In this document: positions 1 to 8,185 of the stretch, one piece after another
Position numbering within the stretch: the stretch's first letter is position 1
Layout: every line of letters starts with the position of its first letter
NCBI GenBank assembly: GCA_963715995.1
Contig: OY970283.1
Location: 558,001 to 622,000 of the forward strand
Direction of reading: 5' to 3'
DNA: 64,000 bases
From: DATBDN01 sp963715995
Lineage (GTDB): Bacteria; Actinomycetota; Thermoleophilia; Solirubrobacterales; Thermoleophilaceae
Notes under the pieces: model-generated
The model's input: the letters and a program-made list of their open reading frames with translations, nothing else
Database searches by the model: none
What the model was told of the DNA's origin: nothing
Translations under genes and position numbers: made by a program

Positions 1-6
1 CGGCTG

Positions 7-208
7 GAGCGACGCCTGCGCTCTCGTTGCTCCCCGGGATAGCGCCGCAACCGTCAATAACTGTCGCTATGCGACACCAATTGACGGTTGCTCCCGAAAT
101 CGCGCCGCCTCGATCACTTGGTTCCGTTCTACGGAACCAATTGAACTTTGCTCCCAAGCCGCGCCGCTGCGGTCCCTTACTTCCGTTCTGCCGGAACCAA
201 TTGACCTC
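7..208. repeat. 60-bp tandem units, each with its own hairpin
   Basis: The motif CCAATTGA recurs at 77, 137 and 197, exactly 60 bp apart, and TTGCTCCC at 27, 88 and 148. Just before each CCAATTGA lies a short palindrome whose sequence differs between units: GTCGC-tat-GCGAC (63-75), GGTTCCGT-tct-ACGGAACC (120-138) and TTCCG-N6-CGGAA (181-196). GAGCG-N7-CGCTC (7-23) looks like the tail of an earlier unit, so the array probably continues beyond the window edge. Pairing is kept while sequence changes, which suggests a selected structure. The period is a multiple of three, so a 20-residue protein repeat can be read in the plus strand, but AT-richer composition than the neighbouring genes argues against coding. 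Confidence 0.7.
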
Positions 209-232
209 AGCGAACCAAAAGCGGCTTCGCGA

Positions 233-279
233 GCGAGCACCGATCCCTCTTAGTTGCCCAACGGAGGGTCGGTGCTCGC
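233..279. repeat. Long inverted repeat (hairpin) in the non-coding lead region
   Basis: GCGAGCACCGATCCCTC (233-249) pairs with GAGGGTCGGTGCTCGC (264-279) with a single unpaired base and a 14-nt loop. It lies between the 60-bp repeats and the 3' end of the first minus-strand gene. No T-tract follows on either strand, so it is not a standard intrinsic terminator. The rest of 280-458 shows nothing recognisable. Confidence 0.6.
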
Positions 280-458
280 GAACCACGCCGCTCGAGCCCT
301 GACGCGCCGGCGGAGAGCGCACCGCGTCCCGAAAGCGCCACCCGAAAACACCGCCACGTCCCCGCCCTGGTGAGTTTCCGCGGAAACACATTCCGCGACC
401 CGACCCGGAGCCGGGCCGCGACCTGCCGCGCTCGGCCGCCTCTGCCTACGCGTCCTGC

Positions 459-1292
459 CTACACGACCGTGTTGCGATCCCAGCCGCTTGCGTCGATGCG
501 CGCGTGGTAGCGGTCGCCGGCCTTGCCGCCGGCCACTGCTGCGAGCAGCGTTCCGAGCAGTACGACCACGAGCGTGATCACGGCGCCGGTGGCGATCGTG
601 CCCTCGTCGATCGGGATGCGCGGCAGGTTCAGCTGCTGGTAGACGTTGTACTGCGATCCGCCGATCCAGCCGGCGATCGCCGCGGCAATCGTCACGAGCA
701 GACCGAGGATCCACACGCGCAGACCCTGACGGCCGCCGTCGAAGCGCGCCATGCGCCCGGCAACGTAGCCGCCTGCGAAGTAGGAGACCAGCAGGACGAC
801 CACGATGATCGCTGCGCCGACGATGCCGATCGTTCCGGCGTGACTCGTTGCGTCGGTGGTGCTCACGTCACGCGCGAAGCCCAGGCGGGTTCCCGCCGCG
901 CCCACGACCGCGAGCACCAGTGCCGCGAGGCCTAGTGCGGACAGCCAGCCGAAGAAGATCGCGGTGCCGTCGGCTCCGCCGAAGCGCTCGCGCTGGATCG
1001 CCCGAGCCTCGGCCGCAGTCGGCGCGACGGTCCGGGTGGTCGTCACAGGGCGGTCGGCGGCCGCGCGGCCGTCAGCCACTGCGGGACGGTCGACAACCGC
1101 GGGGCCGTCGGTCCCGGCGCGGTCCACAACCGCGGTCCCGTCACCAACCGCTGTGCGGTCGGAAACCGGGGTGCGCGTCACAGACGTTCCGTCGCCTCCG
1201 TAGCCGTTGCCCGGCGTGAAGCCGGCGCCGTCGGAATAGTCCCTTGTCTCATCCACGCGTGTGCGCGGGTTTCGCCTGAATCGTTCAAACAT
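459..1292 (-). CDS. Membrane protein with low-complexity N-terminus and four TM helices
   Basis: This is a 277-residue protein of unknown function. Residues 1 to about 100 are hydrophilic and low complexity, with repeated short D-R-T/P-A-V units (for example VVDRAGTDGPAVVDRPAVAD). Four hydrophobic helices follow, at roughly 110-132, 150-175, 188-207 and 228-250. A glycine-rich turn after helix 2 (FAGGYVAGRMARFDGGRQG) resembles the TIGR04086/YrzE-like group of four-helix membrane proteins; that link is from memory. GGAGGGG lies 7 nt before the ATG at 1292. The repetitive N-terminal part is probably cytoplasmic and unstructured. Confidence 0.75.
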   Translation of the reverse strand: MFERFRRNPRTRVDETRDYSDGAGFTPGNGYGGDGTSVTRTPVSDRTAVGDGTAVVDRAGTDGPAVVDRPAVADGRAAADRPVTTTRTVAPTAAEARAIQRERFGGADGTAIFFGWLSALGLAALVLAVVGAAGTRLGFARDVSTTDATSHAGTIGIVGAAIIVVVLLVSYFAGGYVAGRMARFDGGRQGLRVWILGLLVTIAAAIAGWIGGSQYNVYQQLNLPRIPIDEGTIATGAVITLVVVLLGTLLAAVAGGKAGDRYHARIDASGWDRNTVV

Positions 1293-1336
1293 CTCTCATC
1301 CCCTCCATTGGGTTCAGGCGAGGGTTACCCGGGTTT

Positions 1337-2356
1337 TCAGTCCGCAAGCGCGAATGCGCCGAGCACCACGTAGAGCCCGATCAGGGCTGCGCCCTCGAAC
1401 TCCGCGGCCTCGCCGTCACCGGTGATCTGCCAGATCGCAAGGGCGGTCAAGAGCAGTGCGCCGATGTAGACGGGCGCGAGCTGGAACGTGAGCGTGTGCT
1501 TGAAGAAAAGTGACACGAGCACGAGCAGCGGGAACAGGAACGCGGCGATCTGCGCGACCGAGTTCTTCACCACCGAGATCGCAAGGTCGTACTGGCCTTT
1601 TGATGCGAGCACGACGCCGGTTGCGTTCTCGACGGCGTTGCCGGCGATCGCGACGATCACGAGGCCTGCGAACTCCTTCGAGATCCCGATCGAGCGCACC
1701 GCCGGGTCGAGCGCCGCGATGAACCAGTCGGACACGAGCGCGGCACCTATCCCCGCGAGCGTGAGCAGGATCACCGACACCGACAACGGGACGGCGCTTC
1801 GCTCCCGCGCGTGTGCTTCCTCGCGCGGCCCGTCGCTGCGCAGGTAGCTGAGGATCCACACGAAGTAGACGCAGAGCAGCACCACCGCGCCGGTGATCAA
1901 GATCGCCTTCACGTGCTGGGCCGCCCGCGCGTCCGACTGCACGGCCTGGCCGATGATCACGATCGTGAAGACGGCCAGGAGCAGCAGCGTGGTCGTGTCG
2001 CGCGGCAGCCGCGTGTTGAAGCGCATCAACCCGCCGCCGGCACGGGCGCCGACGATGATCACGATGCCCAGCACCAGCAGCGCGTTGGCAAACAGCGAGC
2101 CGATCAGCGACGTCTTGGCCACCACGGTCTCCCCGGCGCGGAGGGCGAAGATCACGACGAAGAACTCGGGCAGGTTGCCGAGCGTCGACTGCATGAAGCC
2201 CGTGACCGCCGGGCCGAAGCGGCGGCCGACCTCTTCGGTGGCGAACGCGACGATCCAGGCGAGCCCCGCCAGCGCCAGGGCCGCGACCACGAAGGTGGCC
2301 GTGGCCGACACGTCGGCGTAGTGCATGACCCCGGTGGCAACCGTGATCGCGGCCAC
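1337..2356 (-). CDS. cax: Calcium/proton exchanger, Cax-type (CaCA superfamily)
   Basis: This is an integral membrane cation/H+ antiporter, expected to export Ca2+. Two homologous halves carry the alpha-repeat motifs: GNLPEFFVVIFALRAGE followed by SLIGSLFANALLVLG in the first half, and AGNAVENATGVVLASKG with SVVKNSVAQIAAFLFP in the second. About ten hydrophobic helices are visible. The longest open frame begins with GTG at 2356 and has lost the usual short cytoplasmic N-terminus. A fitting leader (MKAIFDTPAR, ATG at 2399) exists in another frame, so a one-base insertion or two-base loss near 2365-2385 is suspected. It is divergent from the eRF1-like gene at 2453. Confidence 0.85.
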   Translation of the reverse strand: MAAITVATGVMHYADVSATATFVVAALALAGLAWIVAFATEEVGRRFGPAVTGFMQSTLGNLPEFFVVIFALRAGETVVAKTSLIGSLFANALLVLGIVIIVGARAGGGLMRFNTRLPRDTTTLLLLAVFTIVIIGQAVQSDARAAQHVKAILITGAVVLLCVYFVWILSYLRSDGPREEAHARERSAVPLSVSVILLTLAGIGAALVSDWFIAALDPAVRSIGISKEFAGLVIVAIAGNAVENATGVVLASKGQYDLAISVVKNSVAQIAAFLFPLLVLVSLFFKHTLTFQLAPVYIGALLLTALAIWQITGDGEAAEFEGAALIGLYVVLGAFALAD

Positions 2357-2452
2357 CGCCGCGAGCAGCCCTCGCTGGCGTGTCGAAGATGGCCTTCATC
2401 GCGCCCATTGTGCCCGTGACTGGATCACGGTGTTCGGGGTAGCTTCCGCGGT

Positions 2453-3574
2453 ATGCAGACCAACCAGCTCTCGCCAGACACACTGCGCCGCCTCGCCGAG
2501 CTGAGGCCGGACGAGGGAAAGGTCGTGAGCATCTACCTGAACCTGGATCCGACCGAGTTCGCGAGCGCGCCCGCGCGCGCTACCGCGATCAACTCACTGC
2601 TGGACGAGGCGGGCCGGGCGGCCCGCGACGAGGACGCCTCGGTGGGCGAGGACGTGGAGCGCGTGCGCGACCTGTTCAAGAACTTCGACTTCCAGGGCGC
2701 GCACGGCGTGGCCGTGTTCGCAGCGGGCAGCGAGGACCTGCTCGAAGTGATCAAGCTTCCGCGCAGCGTGCAGAACGCCGTCGTGATCGACGAGGCGCCA
2801 TACATCGAGCCGCTCGTCGAGCTTCAGTCGGCGGCCCGCTACGGCGTGGTCCTGGTGAACCGCCAGACCGCGCGCATCTTCCGCGGCTCGCGCGACCGGC
2901 TCGTGGAGATCGCCCGCGTGGACGACGAGGTGCACGGGCGCCACGAACAGGGCGGCCTGTCACAGGCCCGCTACCAGCGCTCGGTCGAGAAGGAGGCGCG
3001 CGACCACCTGAAGCACGCCGCCGAGGAGCTGCTGCGCCGTCACGAGCGGCGCCCGTTCGACGCGCTCTTCATCGCAGCGCCCGACGCGGTCCACGCGGAG
3101 TTCTGCGAGCGCCTTCATCCGTACCTGTCAGAGCGCCTCGCGGGACGGGTGGAGATCGACGTCGAGCACAGCACGGCAGACGACGTCCAGCGCGCTGCCG
3201 AGGAGCTGATCGCCGAGCACGAGCGCGCGCTCGAGAAGGACGCCCTCGATCGCCTGGTCCAGGCGACCGCCACCGGCCGGCGCGGGGCAGCGGGGCTCGA
3301 GGCGACCCTGGAGGCACTGAACGAGCAGCGCGTCGAGGTCCTGCTCCTGCAGGACGGCTTCGACGCCGCCGGTGTCTGCTGCCCGCAGTGCGGCTGGCTC
3401 GGGCCGAGCGGCGTCGCGGCATGTCCGGCCGACGGCACCGAGACGGCCGAGCGCGATGACGTGACCGACCTGGCGGTCCGGCGCGCGATCACGCAGGCCG
3501 CGCAGGTGGTGGTCGTCTCAGACGACCAGCGGCTCGAGCCGATCGGCTCGATCGCCGCGGTGCTGCGCTACTAG
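2453..3574 (+). CDS. Bacterial eRF1-like (baeRF) family protein
   Basis: This 373-residue soluble protein belongs to the bacterial relatives of archaeo-eukaryotic release factor eRF1/Vms1, in my judgement nearest the baeRF10-like group. The N-terminus reads KVVSIYLNLDPTEF. A middle domain contains ARIFRGSRDRLVEI and a GGLSQARYQR stretch typical of the family's eRF1-like fold. An acidic region rich in charged helices follows. Near residue 305 is a CCPQCGW motif with another cysteine further on, suggesting a small zinc ribbon. Such proteins are thought to act on ribosomes or peptidyl-tRNA; that role is from the family. The ATG at 2453 is the first in-frame start. Confidence 0.8.
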   Translation: MQTNQLSPDTLRRLAELRPDEGKVVSIYLNLDPTEFASAPARATAINSLLDEAGRAARDEDASVGEDVERVRDLFKNFDFQGAHGVAVFAAGSEDLLEVIKLPRSVQNAVVIDEAPYIEPLVELQSAARYGVVLVNRQTARIFRGSRDRLVEIARVDDEVHGRHEQGGLSQARYQRSVEKEARDHLKHAAEELLRRHERRPFDALFIAAPDAVHAEFCERLHPYLSERLAGRVEIDVEHSTADDVQRAAEELIAEHERALEKDALDRLVQATATGRRGAAGLEATLEALNEQRVEVLLLQDGFDAAGVCCPQCGWLGPSGVAACPADGTETAERDDVTDLAVRRAITQAAQVVVVSDDQRLEPIGSIAAVLRY

Positions 3575-3581
3575 CCCGTCC

Positions 3582-4673
3582 TCATGTGATGGCCAGCCAG
3601 CCCGCCCCCGGGCCATAGGCGGAGGCGAGTGGCTTCGCGACGATTCCAGGCAGCCCGTGCGCGCCCGCCGCTGCCAGCAGCGCTTCGGCGTCGCCCAGGT
3701 GGTGACGTGACGTTCTCCAGTGCTCGCCGTCCAGCTCCAGCTCCGTGAGCAGCCGCCGCCGCTCGGTCCATGACAGGCCGGTGGTCGAATGGCCGTCCAG
3801 GTAGAGCAGGTCATAGATCTCGAACACGACCGGGTTGTCGCGCGCCCGTCGCCGCATCGCGCTGTCGCTGCCCGGCTTCGCGCGGCGGGCGAGCCGCTCG
3901 CGGTCCGGAGCGCCGTCGTCTCCCAGCACCACCAGCTCGCCGTCGAGCACGCACGAGTGCGCCCCCACCGAGCGCGTCAGGCGACCGAGCTCGGGGAAGA
4001 AGCCCGTCACGTCTTCGCCGGCCTCGTCCTCCAGGCGCAGGCGCCCCGGCTCGCAGAACCCCGCCACGCGCAGGCCGTCCCAGGCGATCTCGAAGGCGAA
4101 GCTGTCGTCCACGTCGCCAAGCGTGCCCGGCTCGGGCACGAGCAGCGCGACGTGTTCGGGCATCGGCTCGCGCGCCGGGTCTAGCGGCGGGTCGACGCGC
4201 CGGATCATCCAGTCCTTGCCCTCGCGGCCGCCGATCTGGAACAGGTGGTAGCGACCCTGCACCTGCTCGCCGTGGAAGGTGACGGTTGCCTTGGCGTCGG
4301 TCCACTCGTGCGTGTCGTAGGTGCCGGCGTCCCACACCTTCATCGTGCCCGCGCCGTAGTTGCCCTTCGGGATCACTCCCTCCCAGGACAGATACTCGAG
4401 CGGGTGGTCCTCCGTGTGGACGGCCATCCGGTTCTCGCCCGGCACCTCGGGGATGCCGTTTGGCACGGCCCACGAGACCGCCACGCCGTCGCGCTCCAAG
4501 CGCAGGTCCCAATGCAGCCGCGTGGCGCTGTGCTCCTGCACGACGAAGCGATTGCCCGCGGCGGCATTGTCGTCGCGGGGCCCGGGCTCCGGCGTGGCGC
4601 CGAAGTCGCGCTTGCGCCGGTACTCGCTTAGTTCGTCAGGCGTCTTCTTTGTGCTCTTCGTCCGCCTCACCAT
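3582..4673 (-). CDS. LigD-like 3'-phosphoesterase fused to a degenerate ligase domain
   Basis: Residues about 40-165 form a LigD-type 3'-phosphoesterase (PE) domain that trims 3' ends during end joining. The expected metal and phosphate ligands are present: EHSATRLHWDLRLE (His48, His54, Asp56, Arg58) and VHTEDHPLEY (His90, Tyr94). Residues about 190-363 resemble the nucleotidyltransferase core of ATP-dependent ligase, but the adenylation lysine of motif I (KWDG) is alanine (AWDGLR, Ala197). Motif V (WLKIK) reads WLAIT, and the protein ends there with no OB domain. Ligation is therefore unlikely. The ATG at 4673 is chosen because upstream in-frame codons lie inside the acidic-protein gene and look non-native; the two genes overlap by 38 bp. 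Confidence 0.85.
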   Translation of the reverse strand: MVRRTKSTKKTPDELSEYRRKRDFGATPEPGPRDDNAAAGNRFVVQEHSATRLHWDLRLERDGVAVSWAVPNGIPEVPGENRMAVHTEDHPLEYLSWEGVIPKGNYGAGTMKVWDAGTYDTHEWTDAKATVTFHGEQVQGRYHLFQIGGREGKDWMIRRVDPPLDPAREPMPEHVALLVPEPGTLGDVDDSFAFEIAWDGLRVAGFCEPGRLRLEDEAGEDVTGFFPELGRLTRSVGAHSCVLDGELVVLGDDGAPDRERLARRAKPGSDSAMRRRARDNPVVFEIYDLLYLDGHSTTGLSWTERRRLLTELELDGEHWRTSRHHLGDAEALLAAAGAHGLPGIVAKPLASAYGPGAGWLAIT

Positions 4674-4860
4674 ACGACTGGCGATCGGGCTCTTCCTCGC
4701 GCTCCTCGGGGAAGCCGTCGAGGGCCGTCGTGTGCTCGCCGTGCTCGGCGTTCTCACGCAGGAGCTCCTCGGACTGCTCGAAGCCCTCCTGCTCACCGCC
4801 GCCGGCCTCGTCGACTGCCTGCCAGGCCGGATCGTTCTTGCGTTCCTCGGGAGTCTCCAT
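4636..4860 (-). CDS. Small acidic conserved protein
   Basis: This 74-residue, strongly acidic, hydrophilic protein begins METPEERKNDPAWQAVDEAG and ends in a Glu/Asp-rich tail. The DPAWQAVDEAGGGE core recalls a small family I associate with Solirubrobacterales and related actinobacteria, whose function is unknown. It has no cysteines, membrane segment or signal peptide. Its 3' end overlaps the first 38 bp of the PE/pseudo-ligase gene, so the two are very probably co-transcribed and translationally linked. Whether it has any role in repair is an open inference from position alone. Confidence 0.65.
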   Translation of the reverse strand: METPEERKNDPAWQAVDEAGGGEQEGFEQSEELLRENAEHGEHTTALDGFPEEREEEPDRQSYGEADEEHKEDA

Positions 4861-4947
4861 GTCGGGTGCCTACCCCGGTGGACGACGCCCTAGTCCCGGC
4901 ACTGACGCACCGAGGTTCGCCGCCGTCACGCACGGGGAAGCATCGCG

Positions 4948-6324
4948 GTGATGGCATTCCCGATGGTCGAGGCGGTGCGGGGAGAGGGCAACCGTTTCGT
5001 CTTCAGGCTCGCCGTGATCGCGGCGATCGGCGGCTTCCTGTTCGGCTACGACACGGGCGTCATCTCCGGCGCGCTCCTGTTCCTGAAGACGGACCTGCAT
5101 GCCGGCACGGGCGCGCAGCAGATGATCGTCGCCTCGGTGCTCGTGGGAGCGGTCGTGGGCGCGATCGCGGCCGGCTATCTGGCCGACGCGATCTCGCGGC
5201 GCTGGACCAAGTTCATCGCCGGCTGCATCTACACGGTCGGAGCGATCGCGGCGGCCCTGTCGCAGAGCTCGGGCCAGCTGATCGCCTCGCGCTTCGTGCT
5301 CGGCCTCGCCGTCGGCACGGCCTCCTTCGTTGCGCCGCTCTACATCGCCGAGCTCGCGCCGCCGAAGATCCGCGGCGGCACCGTCTCGTTCAACCAGCTG
5401 ATGATCGTGCTTGGCATCCTCGCCGCCTACGTCGCCGACTGGGCACTGAAGGGCGCCGCGAACAACTGGCGCTGGATGTTCGGGATCGCAGCGCTGCCCG
5501 GCGCCGCGCTGGCCATCGGGATGGTGCGCCTGCCGCACACTCCGCGCTGGCTGATCGACCAGGGCCGCCGCGACGACGCCGAGCAGGTGCTCAAGCGCGT
5601 GCGCGGCACCGACGACGTGGCCGACGAGCTCGAGGAGATCGAGGACGTGTCGAAGCAGGAGGGCGGCATCCGCGACCTGCTCTCCAAGGACGTGCGGCCC
5701 ATGCTCGTGATCGGGCTCTCACTCGCGATCTTCCAGCAGCTCGTCGGCGTGAACACCGTCATCTACTACGCGCCGACGATCCTGGGCTTCGCGGGCGTCC
5801 ACACCAACCAGTCGATCACGCTCGCGCTGTTCGTCGGCGTCACGAACGTGGTCTTCACCGTGTTCGCCGTGATGCTGCTCGACCGCGTCGGGCGCCGGAA
5901 GCTGTTGATAGGCGGGACGATCGGCTGCGCGCTGTCGCTCGCCACGCTCGGGCTGTTCTTCAACTCGAAGGCGCTGATGAGCCATGGCGAGGTGATCGCG
6001 CTGGTTGCGCTGATCGTTTTCATCGCGTCGTTCGCGATCGGCCTCGGGCCCGTGTTCTGGCTGATGATCTCCGAGATCTTCCCGCTGCGCGTGCGCGGCC
6101 CTGCGATGAGCGTCTGCGCCGTGGCCAACTGGGCGTTCAACTTCGTGGTCGCCGTGAGCTTCCTGTCCCTGACGAAGGCGATCGGCAAGCCGTGGACGTT
6201 CTGGCTCTACACCGCGATGGCCATCCTCGCGGTGATCTTCTTCGCAATGCGCGTGCCGGAGACGAAGGACCGCACGCTCGAGGAGATCGAGCGCGAGGCC
6301 GGCGCCGAGGGGGCTGCGGCCTAG
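4948..6324 (+). CDS. Sugar porter family MFS transporter
   Basis: This 458-residue transporter has twelve predicted helices. Sugar porter signatures are clear: GGFLFGYDTGVISGALLF in helix 1, DAISRRWTKF in loop 2-3, GVNTVIYYAPTI in helix 7, DRVGRRKLL in loop 8-9, and PETKDRTLEEIE after helix 12. The family imports monosaccharides by proton symport; the substrate cannot be read here. GTG 4948 and ATG 4951 are adjacent possible starts; GGGGAAG at 4934-4940 gives suitable spacing to either. It stands alone, divergent from the acidic-protein/PE operon, with no sugar-metabolic gene next to it. Confidence 0.9.
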   Translation: MMAFPMVEAVRGEGNRFVFRLAVIAAIGGFLFGYDTGVISGALLFLKTDLHAGTGAQQMIVASVLVGAVVGAIAAGYLADAISRRWTKFIAGCIYTVGAIAAALSQSSGQLIASRFVLGLAVGTASFVAPLYIAELAPPKIRGGTVSFNQLMIVLGILAAYVADWALKGAANNWRWMFGIAALPGAALAIGMVRLPHTPRWLIDQGRRDDAEQVLKRVRGTDDVADELEEIEDVSKQEGGIRDLLSKDVRPMLVIGLSLAIFQQLVGVNTVIYYAPTILGFAGVHTNQSITLALFVGVTNVVFTVFAVMLLDRVGRRKLLIGGTIGCALSLATLGLFFNSKALMSHGEVIALVALIVFIASFAIGLGPVFWLMISEIFPLRVRGPAMSVCAVANWAFNFVVAVSFLSLTKAIGKPWTFWLYTAMAILAVIFFAMRVPETKDRTLEEIEREAGAEGAAA

Positions 6325-6381
6325 TTCTAACTTGCCCGTGCGCGCTGATCCGGGTTAGCGTCGGTTGCGAAAAGAGTCGTG

Positions 6382-7458
6382 ATGTCCCCGACCTCGAGCC
6401 GCCGCCCCTGGAAGCACGATCTCGCCGGGTATCTGGCGATCGATCATCGCCGCAGCCTGGGTCAGATCGCGAGCGTGGTGGTGCCCTACCTGGGGATCTG
6501 GATCGTGACCGCGCTCGTCCGCCCGAGCGCTCCGGTCGCCGTTGTGATCGGTCTCGCCGCGACGGTCTTCCTCGTGCGCATGTACTCGCTGTTCCACGAC
6601 CTCACGCACAACGCGATGTTCAGATCGCGCACCGCCAACCGCGGCTTCGGCCACCTGCTGGGCTTCCTGCTCTTCACCCCTTACCGCTGGTGGCAGCGCC
6701 AGCACGCGCTGCACCACGCCAACACCGGCAACCTCGATGGCCGCGGCCCGGGTGAGATCTACACGATGACCGTGGCGGAGTACGAGCGCGCGTCAGCCGT
6801 GCGCCGCCTGGGCTACCGGCTCTACCGCAACCCGCTGATGATGTTGCTGGTTGGGCCGAGCCTGGTCTTCCTGTTCGCGCGCAGGTTCCCGCAGCGCGGC
6901 ATGTCGCGCTCGATCCTGGCGAGCGTGATTGCCACCAACATCGCGCTCGCTGCGTGGGTGCTCGTGTGGGGCACGCTTGCGGGCTGGGCCACGTTCGCGC
7001 TCGTGCAGGGCACCACGCTGATCGCCGGCGGCGCGATCGCTGCGTGGATGCTCTACGTGCAGCATCAGTACGAGGAGACCTACTACCGCTCGCCCGACGA
7101 GTGGGAGTTCGAGCTCGCGGCGCTGCGCGGCAGCTCGTTCCTCGCGTTGCCGCGCGCGCTCACCTGGGTGGTCGGCAACGCCAACTACCACCACGTGCAT
7201 CACCTGAGCGCGAAGATCCCGAACTACCGCCTGCGCGCCGCGCACGAGGAGCAGCCGCTGTTCGCGCAGACGCCCGTGGTCACGATCCGCAGCAGCATCG
7301 CTGCGCTGAGGCTCAAGCTCTGGGACGAAGACGCCGGGCGCCTGGTGCGTTTCCCGGCACCGGCACCCGATTCCAGCCGCGCGCGGCCGCGCCAGAACCG
7401 CCCGCTTGTCCTGGGTCGCCTGGCCGATGTGGCGCACCCTTCTGAACGGCGAAAATGA
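6382..7458 (+). CDS. Membrane fatty acid desaturase
   Basis: This 358-residue integral membrane di-iron desaturase has the three histidine boxes: HDLTHN (about residue 70), HALHH (about 110) and, after two further hydrophobic stretches, NANYHHVHH (about 265). Hydrophobic helices lie at roughly 28-65, 85-95, 155-175 and 190-230. It is expected to introduce a double bond into membrane acyl chains using an electron donor such as ferredoxin. GTG at 6379 directly precedes the ATG and is an alternative start. The downstream lipoprotein gene starts 5 bp after the stop, so the two may form one transcript. Confidence 0.9.
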   Translation: MSPTSSRRPWKHDLAGYLAIDHRRSLGQIASVVVPYLGIWIVTALVRPSAPVAVVIGLAATVFLVRMYSLFHDLTHNAMFRSRTANRGFGHLLGFLLFTPYRWWQRQHALHHANTGNLDGRGPGEIYTMTVAEYERASAVRRLGYRLYRNPLMMLLVGPSLVFLFARRFPQRGMSRSILASVIATNIALAAWVLVWGTLAGWATFALVQGTTLIAGGAIAAWMLYVQHQYEETYYRSPDEWEFELAALRGSSFLALPRALTWVVGNANYHHVHHLSAKIPNYRLRAAHEEQPLFAQTPVVTIRSSIAALRLKLWDEDAGRLVRFPAPAPDSSRARPRQNRPLVLGRLADVAHPSERRK

Positions 7459-7462
7459 GCAG

Positions 7463-8185
7463 ATGCGCATTGCAACTGCGACGGCCGTCCTGGCCGCCGC
7501 CGTCTTCCTCGCGGCCTGCGGGAGCGGTGGCGGGAACAAGCCGAAGACGCCTGCCGGCAAGACCGGGCAGGGGGCTGGCGGAACCGTCAGCGCGGAGGCC
7601 ACGAAGGGCCTGATCGGCCCTGCGGCCGAGGTCAGCCCGAGCGGCACGAAGATCACGGGCAAGACCGGCCCGCTGTCGGCGAAGGAGAACCGGCCCACCG
7701 ACGCGCAGCAGCACGGCGTGGCGGGCGGCGTCACATGCGGCAGCGCCTCGGCCAACCCGGCTCCGTCCAACCTCGACACGGTCTCCGCGACCATCCTCTG
7801 CCTGCTGAACGCCGAGCGCGCGGCCAACGGAATGGCGGCGCTCAAGTCGAATGGGAGCCTGGCGCGCGCGGCCAAGGGCTGGAGCGGCGCGATGGTGTCG
7901 AAGCGCGTCTTCGCGCACGAGCTCGGTTCCAGCAGCCCGCTGTCGCGGATCAAGAAGACGGGCTACGTGCGCGGCAGCTGGCAGATCGGCGAGAACATCG
8001 CGTGGGGTTCCGGCGCGCTTGCCTCGCCGCAGTCGATCGTGAACGGCTGGATGCACAGCCCGCCGCACCGCGCGAACATCCTGCACGCGTCGTTCCGCGA
8101 CATCGGGATCGGCGTCACGCTCGGCGCGCCCGGCCCGGGCCTGTCAGGCGGCGCGACCTACGTGACCGATTTCGGGAAGCACTAG
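7463..8185 (+). CDS. CAP/SCP-domain lipoprotein
   Basis: The protein has about 240 residues. The first 18 residues form a signal peptide ending in the lipobox LAAC, so it is probably lipid-anchored outside the cell. A low-complexity linker follows, then a CAP (SCP/TAPS, YkwD-like) domain from about residue 110. Visible CAP motifs are LLNAERAANGMAAL, SKRVFAHELG, GENIAWGSG, the HSPPHRANIL core and FRDIGIGVT. The ATG at 7463 fits the signal peptide, preceded by a GAAAATGAG stretch. The gene converges on the aldo/keto reductase gene, both ending inside CTAG at 8182-8185. Confidence 0.88.
   Translation: MRIATATAVLAAAVFLAACGSGGGNKPKTPAGKTGQGAGGTVSAEATKGLIGPAAEVSPSGTKITGKTGPLSAKENRPTDAQQHGVAGGVTCGSASANPAPSNLDTVSATILCLLNAERAANGMAALKSNGSLARAAKGWSGAMVSKRVFAHELGSSSPLSRIKKTGYVRGSWQIGENIAWGSGALASPQSIVNGWMHSPPHRANILHASFRDIGIGVTLGAPGPGLSGGATYVTDFGKH

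Noticed and set aside
27..302. Plus-strand open frame of 91 codons over the 60-bp repeats
   Set aside because: Its repeat pattern follows the DNA repeats and hairpins; composition is AT-richer than real genes here and no ribosome site is seen.
4866..6755. Long plus-strand frame overlapping the sugar porter
   Set aside because: Arg-rich shadow of the transporter gene in a neighbouring frame.
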